NCBI RefSeq assembly: GCF_016918015.1
Contig: NZ_JAERMK010000003.1
Coordinates: forward strand, 133,465 to 197,464
Length of the DNA stretch: 64,000 bases
Direction of reading: 5' to 3'
Source of the DNA: Glycomyces sp. YM15
GTDB taxonomy: Bacteria > Actinomycetota > Actinomycetes > Mycobacteriales > Micromonosporaceae
Both the position numbers and the translations under genes were made by a program. Below the pieces are notes generated by a model. That model ran no database searches. It had not been told where the DNA came from and saw only the letters and a list, made by a program, of their open reading frames with translations. Shown in pieces: positions 50,198 to 59,816 of the stretch. The stretch's first letter is position 1, and each line of letters begins with the position of its first letter.

Positions 50198-50857
50198 CTA
50201 CAGCGCGGCCAATGCGGGGGGCGGCATCGAACCGCGCCGGTCCCAATTCGGCGAGAGCAGCGTCGGCTCCCACGCAGGGTCCGGCTTGAAATCGGTCAAC
50301 GTGCCGTCGAACGGATACTTCCCGGCCTCGACCGACGCGATGGCGCGTTCGCCCTCGGCGCGGATCGCGGCCGCCTCGTCCTCCGTCCAGTAGTCGGGGT
50401 GGCCGGTGCGCTCCGCGAACTCGTCCTCGTCCTTCCAGCGCCACTGCCGATCCGGCGTCACCCAGATGTCGAGCACCAGGTCGCTCATGTCGAGCCCGCC
50501 CGCCCAACGCTGTGAGGGCGTCTCGAGATTCACGTACCAGCCGAAGAACGCGCCGGCGGCGTCGAAGAACCACCAGACCGAATGCGAGGCCCCGGGCGGC
50601 GTCAGGCAGAGGACGTTGGTGCCGGTCCATTGGTGGGGTGCGAGCATCGTCGGCACCTCGGCCAGTTCCGCGACGCTGAACCGGCGCACCCGCTCCCCGG
50701 CCAGGGTGGTCCGCCACATGACCTGCGAGCCGGCCGACGTCCACGTCAACACGCCCCGGTCGTCGTCGGCGATCACCCTCACCGCGACCGCCGAGGTAAC
50801 CCGGCCGTCGGTGTGGATATCCCTGCGGACGACCGTCTGCCCGATCTGAAAGCTCAT
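50198..50857 (-). CDS. DUF402 domain protein
   Basis: A 219-residue protein of the DUF402/FomD group. The conserved block is HSVWWFFDAAGAFFGWYVNLETPSQRWAGGLDMSDLVLDIWVTPDRQWRWKDEDEF, with the Tyr-Val-Asn-Leu, the Asp pair and the Lys-Asp-Glu-Asp-Glu cluster that bind divalent metal and nucleotide in FomD-type hydrolases. Members cleave nucleoside phosphates or phosphonates. ATG 50857 (MSFQIGQTV) is chosen; the longer reading from 50920 adds 21 residues. Confidence 0.85.
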   Translation of the reverse strand: MSFQIGQTVVRRDIHTDGRVTSAVAVRVIADDDRGVLTWTSAGSQVMWRTTLAGERVRRFSVAELAEVPTMLAPHQWTGTNVLCLTPPGASHSVWWFFDAAGAFFGWYVNLETPSQRWAGGLDMSDLVLDIWVTPDRQWRWKDEDEFAERTGHPDYWTEDEAAAIRAEGERAIASVEAGKYPFDGTLTDFKPDPAWEPTLLSPNWDRRGSMPPPALAAL

Positions 50858-50986
50858 GGCCCCCAGCGTAGACAGCGATACTCTGGGGCCGAACATGGTC
50901 GGGCCCGGTGCCATGAGCACCGACCGACAGCCGGGAGGCTCCTTGACCGCCTTCGATGGGGCGATTCGGCGAAGGACACGACGACC

Positions 50987-51778
50987 TCAGCGGCCCTTGG
51001 GATCCGGGCCCAACAAGGTGTCTCGGTACGCCGCCAGTCTCGCCGCTGCTGCCATGAAGCCTCGATCGTGGCGTTCGTGACGCTGGGCCTCGAATCGGGG
51101 GTCGCCGGCCTGGATGCGTTGCCGAAGGAACGTTCCGGTCGAGTGCAGGCGCAGGATGGCGTCGTCCACGACGTCCTCCGGGTCGAGTCCGCCGTAGGAC
51201 TCGCAGAGAAGGGCGAGTCGGGCGCGGCGGTCCGGTGGGCTGTCCCAGCCCCAGCTGGAGATGTCGTCGCCCAGATGGAACGGAACGAACTGGTGCGCAA
51301 GGTAGGCCATGTCCCAGGATCGGGTCATGGGCCCGGCCGCGTCCCAGTCGATGATGCCCGCTACTTCGGTGCCGCCGAAGACGATGTTCCATGGGGCGAG
51401 GTCGCCGTGGCCGATGATCTCCGGGTCGCCGACCGGTCGGCAGGTCTCGAGCGGATGCCATTCGTAGGCTTGGTGACCGGCGAAGGACGCCGAGAGGTCG
51501 TGAATCGCGCGGGCGGCTCGCGCCACCGAGACGAGCGCGCCCTCGGACCGCAGCTCCTCCGTCAGCGGGGGATAGCCGGTGACGCCCGGGATATAGGAGA
51601 GTCGCTCGTGCGCTTCGGAGGCTTCGAGTACTCGAGGCGTCAACGTGCATCCCTTGGCCTCGAAATGCCGGAGCAGCGCACGGGGACCGGAATTGTCGGC
51701 GGTGGGGTGTCGCACCACGGTGTCGCCCTCGCGGTGTGCGTTGGCGAACCGGCCTCGCGCCATTGCATCTTCATGCAT
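50987..51778 (-). CDS. Aminoglycoside phosphotransferase-family protein
   Basis: A 263-residue APH-fold protein. The catalytic loop EIIGHGDLAPWNIVFGG and the metal site VAGIIDWDAAGPMTRSWDMAYLA (Asp-Trp-Asp, Asp) are complete. The N-lobe is short (DNSGPRALLRHFEAKGCTL). Small actinobacterial APH proteins of this type often have no drug substrate. It overlaps the upstream NUDIX gene by eight bases and is probably co-expressed. Confidence 0.88.
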   Translation of the reverse strand: MHEDAMARGRFANAHREGDTVVRHPTADNSGPRALLRHFEAKGCTLTPRVLEASEAHERLSYIPGVTGYPPLTEELRSEGALVSVARAARAIHDLSASFAGHQAYEWHPLETCRPVGDPEIIGHGDLAPWNIVFGGTEVAGIIDWDAAGPMTRSWDMAYLAHQFVPFHLGDDISSWGWDSPPDRRARLALLCESYGGLDPEDVVDDAILRLHSTGTFLRQRIQAGDPRFEAQRHERHDRGFMAAAARLAAYRDTLLGPDPKGR

Positions 51779-52259
51779 GAGTTATCCGACTCGTGGCCAC
51801 GGTCTCGCAGTCGTCGGCGAACACGAACTCCGCTTGAATCCGCTGGCCGGCCAGTGCCTGCGGGAGCCAGTACTGGTTGTCGTCCCACATGTTCTGGACC
51901 GGCAGGTCGTCGATCGGGTACCAGCGCGGGGCGATCTCTTCGGTTTCTCGTGCGTCGCCGGAGAACCGGTCGCCGACGAACACCGCGACCTGCATGTCCC
52001 AGGCGGGCTTGACTGGGAACCGGAACGTCACGTTCGCGATCTCGCGGAGATCGCCGACGGCCACGATGAGGCCCGATTCTTCGGCGGTCTCACGAGCGGC
52101 GGCTTGGACCGGGGTCTCGTCCGGTTCCACGTGTCCGCCGAGTCCGACGACCTTGCCGGTACCGAAGCCAAGCTTCTTTCGACGCCCGAGCAGGACTTCC
52201 CGTCGCCCGTCCGGAGCGCGGCGGGTGAGGAGGCACAGGCACATGGGCGTCAAGGTCAT
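51771..52259 (-). CDS. NUDIX hydrolase (MutT-like)
   Basis: A 162-residue NUDIX enzyme. The Nudix box is GGHVEPDETPVQAAARETAEESGL (about residues 41-64), matching GX5EX7REUXEEXGU. The LLGRRKKLGFGTGKVVGLGG strand before it and the MQVAVFVGDRFSGDARETEEIAPRWYPIDDLPVQNMWDDNQYWLP end are like human MTH1 and 8-oxo-dGTP diphosphatases, so clean-up of oxidised purine nucleotides is likely. ATG 52259 follows from the domain start. Confidence 0.9.
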   Translation of the reverse strand: MTLTPMCLCLLTRRAPDGRREVLLGRRKKLGFGTGKVVGLGGHVEPDETPVQAAARETAEESGLIVAVGDLREIANVTFRFPVKPAWDMQVAVFVGDRFSGDARETEEIAPRWYPIDDLPVQNMWDDNQYWLPQALAGQRIQAEFVFADDCETVATSRITHA

Positions 52260-52325
52260 ACGGCATTCTTGCAGGCCCGCGACAATCCGGTTGCCCGGTA
52301 ATCGGTTCCGTCCTAGCCTGCGGTG

Positions 52326-53252
52326 ATGTGGAAACCCATGATCGACGCCGGCCTGGTCCGAGAACGCATCGCCGAGGAGATCGGCCCGGTCACCGCTTGG
52401 GAGGCCATCACCGAGGGGGAGAACTCGCAGGCCTACAGCGCCGTCGTCGGCGGCCGGGAGGTCGTCGTCCGGGTGAATCTCAGGCGCGAGGGCTTCGATC
52501 TGGACGCCTGGGCGGGTGCGCTGCGGCTCGGCGACGGCGTTGCGGTTCCCGAGGTGATCGCCATCGGCGCGATCGATCAGGCGTGGTGCTGCACCAGCAC
52601 TCGCCTTCCTGGGACGAGGCTCTGCGATCTCGACATGTCGGCGGTCGCCGCGGCGGCGCCCGCCATCGCCGAGGCGCTTCACCGGATCAGTGACATGCCG
52701 TTGACCGGTGTCAGCGGTTTCGGGGGCATCGACCCGTCGACGGGCAACGGCCGCAGCCCTTCTTGGGCGGGTGCGGTCGCGTGGGGCGTCCCGCGATCCT
52801 GGTCGGCGATCGCCGACCGCGCCGATCGGGCGTTCCTCGAGAGCCTGGCGGCAGGGGTTCTCGCCGAGGTCGAGGCGCTTCCGGACTTCAGTGATCTCGT
52901 GCACGGCGATCCCAGTGCCGACAACCTGATCGTCGGAGAGGACGGCACGATCGGCGTGATCGACTGGGAGGGCGCGATGATCGGCGACCCGCTCTGGGAC
53001 CTGGCCTACCAGTTGTTCTGGAGTCGCGCTTGGCCGGTCATGGCTCCGCAGGCGCGCGCCGCGGCGGCGGCCGATTTCACGTCGGAGGCCTTGAACCGGC
53101 TGCGCTGCTACATGCTCGTCGCAGGGCTGCGGTCGGCTTCCTTCTACCTCAGCGGGACTCGCGGACCCGAACTCGACCTGATGATCGACCAGCTCCGAGC
53201 CATACCCGAGGCGCCGAAAGCGATTGCGGAGCTTCTGCCGCATGCGAACTGA
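52326..53252 (+). CDS. Phosphotransferase (APH family)
   Basis: A 308-residue APH-fold protein. The catalytic loop is LVHGDPSADNLIVGEDG (His-Gly-Asp, Asn), and the metal site is GVIDWEGAMIGDPLWDLAYQLFW. The N-lobe WEAITEGENSQAYSAVVGGREVVVRVN is a complete nucleotide-binding sheet. The catalytic Asp is followed by Pro instead of the usual Leu/Phe. It is divergent from the NUDIX gene, 66 bp apart. The substrate is unknown; hygromycin-B-kinase-like proteins look similar. Repeat copy B begins about 300 bp downstream. Confidence 0.87.
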   Translation: MWKPMIDAGLVRERIAEEIGPVTAWEAITEGENSQAYSAVVGGREVVVRVNLRREGFDLDAWAGALRLGDGVAVPEVIAIGAIDQAWCCTSTRLPGTRLCDLDMSAVAAAAPAIAEALHRISDMPLTGVSGFGGIDPSTGNGRSPSWAGAVAWGVPRSWSAIADRADRAFLESLAAGVLAEVEALPDFSDLVHGDPSADNLIVGEDGTIGVIDWEGAMIGDPLWDLAYQLFWSRAWPVMAPQARAAAAADFTSEALNRLRCYMLVAGLRSASFYLSGTRGPELDLMIDQLRAIPEAPKAIAELLPHAN

Positions 53253-53559
53253 ATCTCCACCGCAGGGTGCGCTCGAGGACTTCCCTGCTATCGGCGAACC
53301 TCAACTGCTCGACGGCCCGCAGGGGAGACGTGACAAGTCGACGCCGCGGTGCTGAAGCCGGCGAGCTTCGCTGTGGAGGTCCGATGGCGGGCTTCGACCC
53401 TCGACAGGGTTCCTGACACCGATCTGGTTCGGATCGCCCGCCCACTGCATTCCAGGGGTGGGCGCCGGTTTGCCGCCGTGTCCCCCGCGGGGTCGGTTCT
53501 TGGTCAGGGTTCGAGCAGTCAGCGACGGAGGGGTGGGTGGCGGGGTCGGCGGGGTGGCG
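53253..53559. other. 300-bp gap before repeat copy B
   Basis: There is no gene signal. The left part has an ordinary base composition; the right part becomes rich in GGGTGG-type G tracts on the + strand. The first weak similarity to the region upstream of copy A begins near the right end. Confidence 0.4.
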
Positions 53560-54583
<1,024 letters not shown>

Positions 54584-54830
54584 GTGCTACCTCGCGTTTC
54601 CGTCGCTGCCAGTTCGAACCGGGGTTGAATCGCCGCCCGGCCCCGGAGACGGAGCTTTAGGGGTTACCCCGCGTTTCCGTCGCTGCCCGGTTGAACCCGG
54701 GTCGAATCACCGCCCGACCCGGACACGGACCCGCATTTTCTTCTCGCTGCATCCGTCGTTGCCGGATTGAAGCTCGCCCCAGACGTCGGCCGATCTCGGT
54801 CACGCGCCTCGAGGCGAACTTCATCGTTCC

Positions 54831-55065
54831 CTAGTAGACACTCGCCACGTCGGGCAGATCAATGCCGATGCGGGGCAGTGCACTCAAGTCAAGGGTCATC
54901 AGGTAGTCCTTCGGGATCCCGCAGCCGTCGCGAGCCCACGCGACCTCCTCCGGCGGCAGCGCGGCCCGCGACCGAGGCGACGACCGGTGACGGCCCGTCG
55001 GCCCGGCGAAGCCCGATCGAGTCCCGCCAGAGCGCGCGCCACTCTGCGAGTTTGTCCGGTTCCAT
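54831..55065 (-). pseudogene. Frameshifted small hypothetical gene
   Basis: ATG 55065 starts MEPDKLAEWRALWRDSIGLRRADGP, a believable helix, but the frame then loses pattern and stops early. The neighbouring frame continues with ALPPEEVAWARDGCGIPKDYLM then TLDLSALPRIGIDLPDVASVY to 54831. Joining the two by one frameshift near 54990 gives a protein of about 75 residues. The family is not recognised. Confidence 0.4.
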
Positions 55066-55131
55066 TGCTGCTCCAACAAGAACGGGGATTCGCGGTCAGG
55101 GTATGGCACGGCCGCAGTAGGCTCCCGGCGC

Positions 55132-56163
55132 ATGAGCGATGCCACCGTGATGCTGAAGACCGTCGATCGTGAGGGCGGCTCCTCGAAGCGGCGGCCCTGG
55201 TACCGGTGGCGGTGGCTTCGGGTCCTGTCGTGGCTCGGGACGGCCGGGGCGCTCGCCTACGGGGCGGTCCGGATCTTCGGATTGGAGAGCGGGTTCCTCC
55301 TGGTCACGACCGTGGCGTTCGTTCCCTATTTCGTGGTCGCCGCGCTCGTCGGGGCGGGGTTGCAGGCGGCCATCCGGCACTGGCTCGCCGCGGGCGTCAC
55401 CGCGGCCGTGGCGGTCGGGCTGGCGATCGTGCTCGTGCCTCGCGTCGTCGCCGACGACCAGCCCGCGGCGGGCGGGGCGGAGCTGACGGTCATGTCCGTC
55501 AATCTCTATGTGGGCAACGCGAACTTCGACTACATCATGGAACTGGTCGAGGAGCACCGGCCCGACCTGCTCAGCGTCCAGGAGTTGACGCCCGGTTCCC
55601 CCGACGCGTTCACCGAGCGGGGCCTCGACGAGCTCATGCCGTACTCGATCCTGGAACCGTACGACCTCGCGATCGGGACCGGCCTGTACTCGCGGTACCC
55701 CCTCGAGCGCATCGAGACCGTCGGGCGCGACGCGATCTTCTACCAGATCGCCGCCGAAGTCGACATGCCCGAAGGGACCGACGTCCGCTTCATGGCGGCC
55801 CACCCGGCCGCGCCCGCATCGGCCGAGCGGATCCCCTTGTGGGAAGAGGATTTCGAGCAGCTCCCGCGCCCCGACGACGGGCTGCCGTGGGTGCTCGCCG
55901 GGGACTTCAACGCCACCCTCGACCACGAGAACATGCGCGAGCTGCTCGACTCCGGGTACACGGACGCCGCCGAAGCCACCGGTGACGGACTCGACGCCAC
56001 CTGGCAGCCGACCGTCGGCTACCTGAACGGCCTCGTCACGATCCCCGCCGTCACCCTCGACCACGTCATCGCCCAGGACGGCATCGAAGTGCTCGACTGG
56101 GAGGTCCTCGACAAGGACGGCAGCGACCACGCCCCGGTGGTGGCCCGCCTGCGGCTTCCCTGA
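55132..56163 (+). CDS. Membrane-anchored endonuclease/exonuclease/phosphatase-family protein
   Basis: A 343-residue protein with three membrane helices in the first 110 residues (VLSWLGTAGALAYGAVRIFG, LLVTTVAFVPYFVVAALVGAG, GVTAAVAVGLAIVLVP), then an EEP domain outside the membrane. Catalytic landmarks are VMSVNLYVGN (Asn), LLSVQEL (Glu), VLAGDFNATL (Asp-Asn) and GSDHAPVVARL (Asp-His). Substrates of such anchored EEP proteins may be DNA, phosphodiesters or phospholipids; none is shown. Confidence 0.9.
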   Translation: MSDATVMLKTVDREGGSSKRRPWYRWRWLRVLSWLGTAGALAYGAVRIFGLESGFLLVTTVAFVPYFVVAALVGAGLQAAIRHWLAAGVTAAVAVGLAIVLVPRVVADDQPAAGGAELTVMSVNLYVGNANFDYIMELVEEHRPDLLSVQELTPGSPDAFTERGLDELMPYSILEPYDLAIGTGLYSRYPLERIETVGRDAIFYQIAAEVDMPEGTDVRFMAAHPAAPASAERIPLWEEDFEQLPRPDDGLPWVLAGDFNATLDHENMRELLDSGYTDAAEATGDGLDATWQPTVGYLNGLVTIPAVTLDHVIAQDGIEVLDWEVLDKDGSDHAPVVARLRLP

Positions 56164-56261
56164 TCTTCGGAAGGGATTTCCGCTCTTGCGATGAATCCCG
56201 GCGGGCCGCCTCGTCATAGTGGGTGTAAGCAACAAGCGTTCACTACTGAAAGGGCGGCACC

Positions 56262-56828
56262 ATGCGCCAGCTCATCGTCACCGCGTTCATCTCCCTCGAC
56301 GGCGTCATGGAGGCCCCCGGCGGGGAGGCCGGCTACCGCAACACCGGCTGGACCTTCAAGGACATCGAGTTCGTGCCCGAGGCGTACGAGCTCAAGGAGC
56401 GCGAACAGGAGGAGGCCGGGGCGCTGCTGCTCGGCCGGAAGTCGTACGAGGCCTTCGCGCCCGTGTGGCCGACCATGGTCGACGAGTTCGCCGGGTACAA
56501 CGCCATGCCCCGGTACGTGGTGTCCACGACCCTCGAGAAGGACGACGAGCGCTGGCCCGCCACGATCCTCCGCTCGATCGACGAGGTCGCGGCGCTGAAG
56601 GAGACCGAAGGCGGCCCCATCTCGGTCCACGGCAGCGCCACCCTCGGGCAGAGCCTCGCCGACGCCGGGCTCGTCGACCGCTACCACCTGCTGGTCTTCC
56701 CGAAGCTCCTCGGTGCGGGGAAGCGCCTGTTCAGCGAGGCCGACAAGGACGCGACACTGCTTGAGCTCGTCGAGCACGAGGTGTACAAGAACGGCATCCA
56801 GAAGCAGGTCTTCGACGTCGTCAAGTAG
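56262..56828 (+). CDS. Dihydrofolate reductase-family protein (RibD C-domain type)
   Basis: A 188-residue NADPH-binding protein: MRQLIVTAFISLDGVMEAPGGEAG is the family start, followed by LLLGRKSYEAFAPVWP, PRYVVSTTLEKDD and ISVHGSATLGQSLADAGLVDRYHLLVFPKLLGAGKRLF. These yyaP/yqjY-type proteins are wide-spread in Actinobacteria, where a flavin or deazaflavin reductase role has been suggested. A GGGCGGC-like site lies before the ATG. A small hairpin terminator follows. Confidence 0.9.
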   Translation: MRQLIVTAFISLDGVMEAPGGEAGYRNTGWTFKDIEFVPEAYELKEREQEEAGALLLGRKSYEAFAPVWPTMVDEFAGYNAMPRYVVSTTLEKDDERWPATILRSIDEVAALKETEGGPISVHGSATLGQSLADAGLVDRYHLLVFPKLLGAGKRLFSEADKDATLLELVEHEVYKNGIQKQVFDVVK

Positions 56829-56834
56829 GCGCGG

Positions 56835-56849
56835 AACGGCAATGCCGTT
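56835..56849 (+). terminator. Small terminator with T tail
   Basis: AACGGC-AAT-GCCGTT with TTT at the end, six bases after the stop of the DHFR-like gene. It has a classic intrinsic-terminator shape. Confidence 0.65.
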
Positions 56850-56876
56850 TTACGGCTCGCAAGCTTCGCCGAGACC

Positions 56877-56898
56877 GGGCCGGAATCGCTTCCGGCCC
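56877..56898. terminator. Hairpin between convergent genes
   Basis: GGGCCGGAA-TCGC-TTCCGGCCC is a perfect 9-bp stem between the DHFR-like gene and the end of the GNAT gene. It probably stops transcription coming from the right. Confidence 0.65.
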
Positions 56899-56914
56899 AT
56901 GGCGCTGCCCGGGG

Positions 56915-57454
56915 TCAGTCCTCGACGTGATGGTCCTTGGGGAGCGTCAAGCGCGCGCACGGAAGGGTAGCGCCGCTGATCTCCTGGGTCTTGCGTTCGC
57001 CGTCGGGGACGAAGCCGTAGCGCGTGTAGAAGCGGCGGCTGACCTCGTTGCCCTCGAGCTCCCACACCCGGACCGGCAGGAGCCCCTGCTCGGCGAGCCA
57101 GCGCTCGCCCTCGCGCATGAGGGCGCGGCCGGTGCCGCGGCCCCAGTGGTCGGGGTGGACGTAGAGCATGCGCACGTCTCCGGGGACGCCCGGGCCGGCG
57201 TCCTCCTCGTTCGCTTCGGTGCTGTCCCAGGTGAAGACGCCGAAGCCGATGACATACGGGCCCTTCTCTGCCACGAGGGTGAGTTCGAGGTACGGGGGCT
57301 CGGCGAGGTGCCGCACGTAGCGTTCGGAGGCCTCTTCGGGGAGCCCTGCGAGCACTTCGGCGTCGATCAGGCCGGCGTAGGCCGCGCGCCATGCGGCGGT
57401 GCGGACTTGAACCATCTCATCGGCGTCTGCGGGGGTAGCCGTTCGGATCCTCAT
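56915..57454 (-). CDS. GNAT-family N-acetyltransferase
   Basis: A 179-residue acetyltransferase. MRIRTATPADADEMVQVRTAAWRAAYAGLI is the common start of this subgroup. The acetyl-CoA site is VRMLYVHPDHWGRGTGRALMREGERWL (Q/RxxGxG/A type WGRGTG, about 103-110), followed by VRVWELEGNEVSRRFYTRYGFVPDG. Substrate unknown. ATG 57454 is chosen over 57481 because the family starts there. Confidence 0.9.
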   Translation of the reverse strand: MRIRTATPADADEMVQVRTAAWRAAYAGLIDAEVLAGLPEEASERYVRHLAEPPYLELTLVAEKGPYVIGFGVFTWDSTEANEEDAGPGVPGDVRMLYVHPDHWGRGTGRALMREGERWLAEQGLLPVRVWELEGNEVSRRFYTRYGFVPDGERKTQEISGATLPCARLTLPKDHHVED

Positions 57455-57541
57455 GTCTACCAACCGTGCCCCAAGGTCCACAGGAAAGCAACCATTGGCG
57501 CGCGGTGAATTGTCGGAGCAACCCGTCTGTGCAAGAAACGT

Positions 57542-58522
57542 CTAGACGACGGGCGATTCCAGGAGCCGCAGCGTGCGGTCGGTCGCGTCCACCGCGGCCA
57601 GGGTGCCGATGGGCATCGGAAGGTTCGGCCCGGTGTGTCCGAAGTCGACTCCCGCAAGAATGGGGAAGTCGTAGTCGCCGAGGACGTCGAGCACGATGTC
57701 CTTGACCGCGAGCGGCCCGAACGAGGATTCGGGGGGAAGGTCGACATCGAGCGGAATGCCGACCACCATGGCGCCGATCCGGTCGAAGACGCCCTGCATC
57801 CGGAGCACGTGCAGCTGGTTCCAGACGTGGCCGAGGTTGCGGCCCACGTCCTCCCAGAAGTAGAGCGCGCCGTCCCAGGTCTCGGGGGCGAGCGCGTAGG
57901 GGGAGCACTGGACGTTGATGAGGCGGTCGAGCAGGCCGCCGACCAGGCGTCCGGTGGCCCGGCCGGGCTTCCATGTCTCCCAGGTGTTGTCGGCCGGGAG
58001 GTCCACCTGTTCGAGCTTGCCGGTGAGGAGGTCGCGGTAGAGGGCGCGCATCTCGTCGCGCCGCTGCGGGGTCGCGCCCTGCCAGGTGCCGCCGATCCCG
58101 GGCCCCGCGATGTCGGCGTGGAAGCCGATCAGGCCGGTCTGGGAGTGGAGGGCGAGGTGCAGCGCGGTGATGTCGCTGTAGCCGAGCAGCGGCTTGGGGT
58201 CGCGGCGGACCGCGTCGTAGTCGATGCGATCGAGGTAGGCGGTGGTCGCGTTGCCGCCGGTGAAGGAGATGATCGCGCGCACTTCGGGGTCGTTGAGGAG
58301 CGCGTTGAGTTCGGCGGCCTGCACCTGGGGCGGGGCGGCCCTCCAGTAATGGTGCTCGCCGGATTCGACGAGCGCGGTGCGACGGACGCGGAAGCCCATG
58401 GCTTTGAGCTCGGCGGCGCCCGCTTCGAGCTGGTCCCTGCGCTCGGGGAGCGCGGGACCGGAGAGGCCCGCGATGGCGATCGTGTCGCCGGGCTGCAGTC
58501 GCTTGGGCCGCAAGGGTTCCAT
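57542..58522 (-). CDS. LD-carboxypeptidase (peptidase S66)
   Basis: A 326-residue serine peptidase of family S66 that removes the terminal D-Ala from the tetrapeptide of recycled peptidoglycan, or (as MccF relatives) cleaves peptide-nucleotides. Landmarks are LQPGDTIAIAGLSGP, IISFTGGNATTAYLDRIDYDAV, the nucleophile Ser in LLGYSDITALHLAL (about 115), Glu in ALYFWEDVG, and His in AGVDFGHTGPNLPMPIG (about 300). ATG 58522 (MEPLRPKRL) is the natural start. Confidence 0.9.
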   Translation of the reverse strand: MEPLRPKRLQPGDTIAIAGLSGPALPERRDQLEAGAAELKAMGFRVRRTALVESGEHHYWRAAPPQVQAAELNALLNDPEVRAIISFTGGNATTAYLDRIDYDAVRRDPKPLLGYSDITALHLALHSQTGLIGFHADIAGPGIGGTWQGATPQRRDEMRALYRDLLTGKLEQVDLPADNTWETWKPGRATGRLVGGLLDRLINVQCSPYALAPETWDGALYFWEDVGRNLGHVWNQLHVLRMQGVFDRIGAMVVGIPLDVDLPPESSFGPLAVKDIVLDVLGDYDFPILAGVDFGHTGPNLPMPIGTLAAVDATDRTLRLLESPVV

Positions 58523-58607
58523 CGGGTTCTGCCTCCATCGGGACGGGAGCGGGGCCGCCCACAGCCTACGACTGGAGGCGGCCGGGTGCAATGCCTGAGT
58601 GCAAGCG

Positions 58608-59720
58608 TTATCGGTGCGACGGGGCGGGCGCTTCGACGGCCGCCGCGGGTTCCGCCGGGACCGCCTTGCGCGCCTTGCCGACCGTCAGCGCGATCCCGGC
58701 CGCCGCGACGAGGATCGAGGCCGCGAACCCGGCCAGCGTCGCCGCGTCGGGGGCGATGAAGGACTGGCCGCGCACCGCCTGGACCACGGTGGTGGCGAAG
58801 ATCCCCAGGTAGCCGAGCGAGAACCAGCGGATGATCGCGGCGCGGACGCGCTCGTCGCCGAGCCGACCGCGGATCGCCGCACTGCGCCTTGAAAGGAAGA
58901 CCAGCAGCATCGCGAGGCCGATGAGCACCTGGATGCCGTGCAGGCCGATGAAGTGCGAGACGCGCATGTCGCCGCCGGTGGTGGACCAGCCGGTGAGGAA
59001 CATGCCGTTGCCGTCGAGGTCGCCGACGCCGTGCCCGGCGTTGAGCGGGACCTCGTTCCCGTCGGCGTCCAACGCGGTGCGCTCGCCCTGGCCGCCCACG
59101 GTGACGATGAAGAACGCGGCGAACATGCCGAGGCTCGACAGGAGCAGACCCCAGCGGACGAGGGCCGTGACGGCCTTGTCGCCGATCCGCTGGAACAGCA
59201 CGATCACCGCGATCACCAGGTTGGCCAGGAACATGACCGGCACGAACTGGAACGCGAGCTGCACGACCTGGTTGAACGGGTCCTCGGAGGCGTTGAAGTG
59301 GCTGTAGGTGCCCGCGGCGGCCGCCGCGACGATCACGCCGACCTCGGCCGCGCTAATCACGGCGAAGAGCGTGCCGAAGGCCCAGCCGGTGCGGCGCAGC
59401 TTCGTCATGTGGGAGAGGAGCCAGGCGAGGCTCAGGCAGTAGGTGAAGAAGGAGAAGCCGAACTTGAAGGCCTTGAGCCAGACGCTCTCGCCTTGGAGTG
59501 TGCGGTCGTCGAACGGGATCGCGAGCAGGGAGGCGAGCGCGACGACGCCGCAGGCGATGCCGAGGACGAGCAGCGGCCGGTGCCAGCGGCGCCCGCCCGT
59601 GGTCAGGGCGAGGCCGGACGCGGCGGCCCTCTCGGTCACGCGCCCGATGGCGCTGTTCTCGTCGGCGTGGCGGGGGCCGGCGGCGGGGCTGGCCTGCGCG
59701 GCTTCGAGGGTCTTGTCCAT
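58608..59720 (-). CDS. Multi-pass membrane protein of unknown function
   Basis: A 370-residue protein with about nine membrane helices after a polar N-terminus of 45 residues. Segments: LLVLGIACGVVALASLLAI, FGFSFFTYCLSLAWLLSHM, AFGTLFAVISAAEVGVIVAAAAAG, FQFVPVMFLANLVIAVIVLFQ, WGLLLSSLGMFAAFFIVTVGG and three more. A conserved-looking DMRVSHFIGLHGIQVLIGLAM with two His in membrane context suggests haem or metal binding, which is inference. ATG 59720 is the best start; the longer reading is not supported. Confidence 0.8.
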   Translation of the reverse strand: MDKTLEAAQASPAAGPRHADENSAIGRVTERAAASGLALTTGGRRWHRPLLVLGIACGVVALASLLAIPFDDRTLQGESVWLKAFKFGFSFFTYCLSLAWLLSHMTKLRRTGWAFGTLFAVISAAEVGVIVAAAAAGTYSHFNASEDPFNQVVQLAFQFVPVMFLANLVIAVIVLFQRIGDKAVTALVRWGLLLSSLGMFAAFFIVTVGGQGERTALDADGNEVPLNAGHGVGDLDGNGMFLTGWSTTGGDMRVSHFIGLHGIQVLIGLAMLLVFLSRRSAAIRGRLGDERVRAAIIRWFSLGYLGIFATTVVQAVRGQSFIAPDAATLAGFAASILVAAAGIALTVGKARKAVPAEPAAAVEAPAPSHR

Positions 59721-59816
59721 GGGTACGACGGTATTGGCGTTCGCGTTGCGGCACATTGACGTTGACCGCCGAATAAGAGGTAGGGCCAGCCTTACCCACG
59801 GCGATACCCTGCGGCG

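Noticed and set aside
54588-54700. tRNA-like T-arm pattern (GTTCGAACC) in the tandem units
   Set aside because: No acceptor, D or anticodon arms can be built around it, and the second unit does not keep the pattern.
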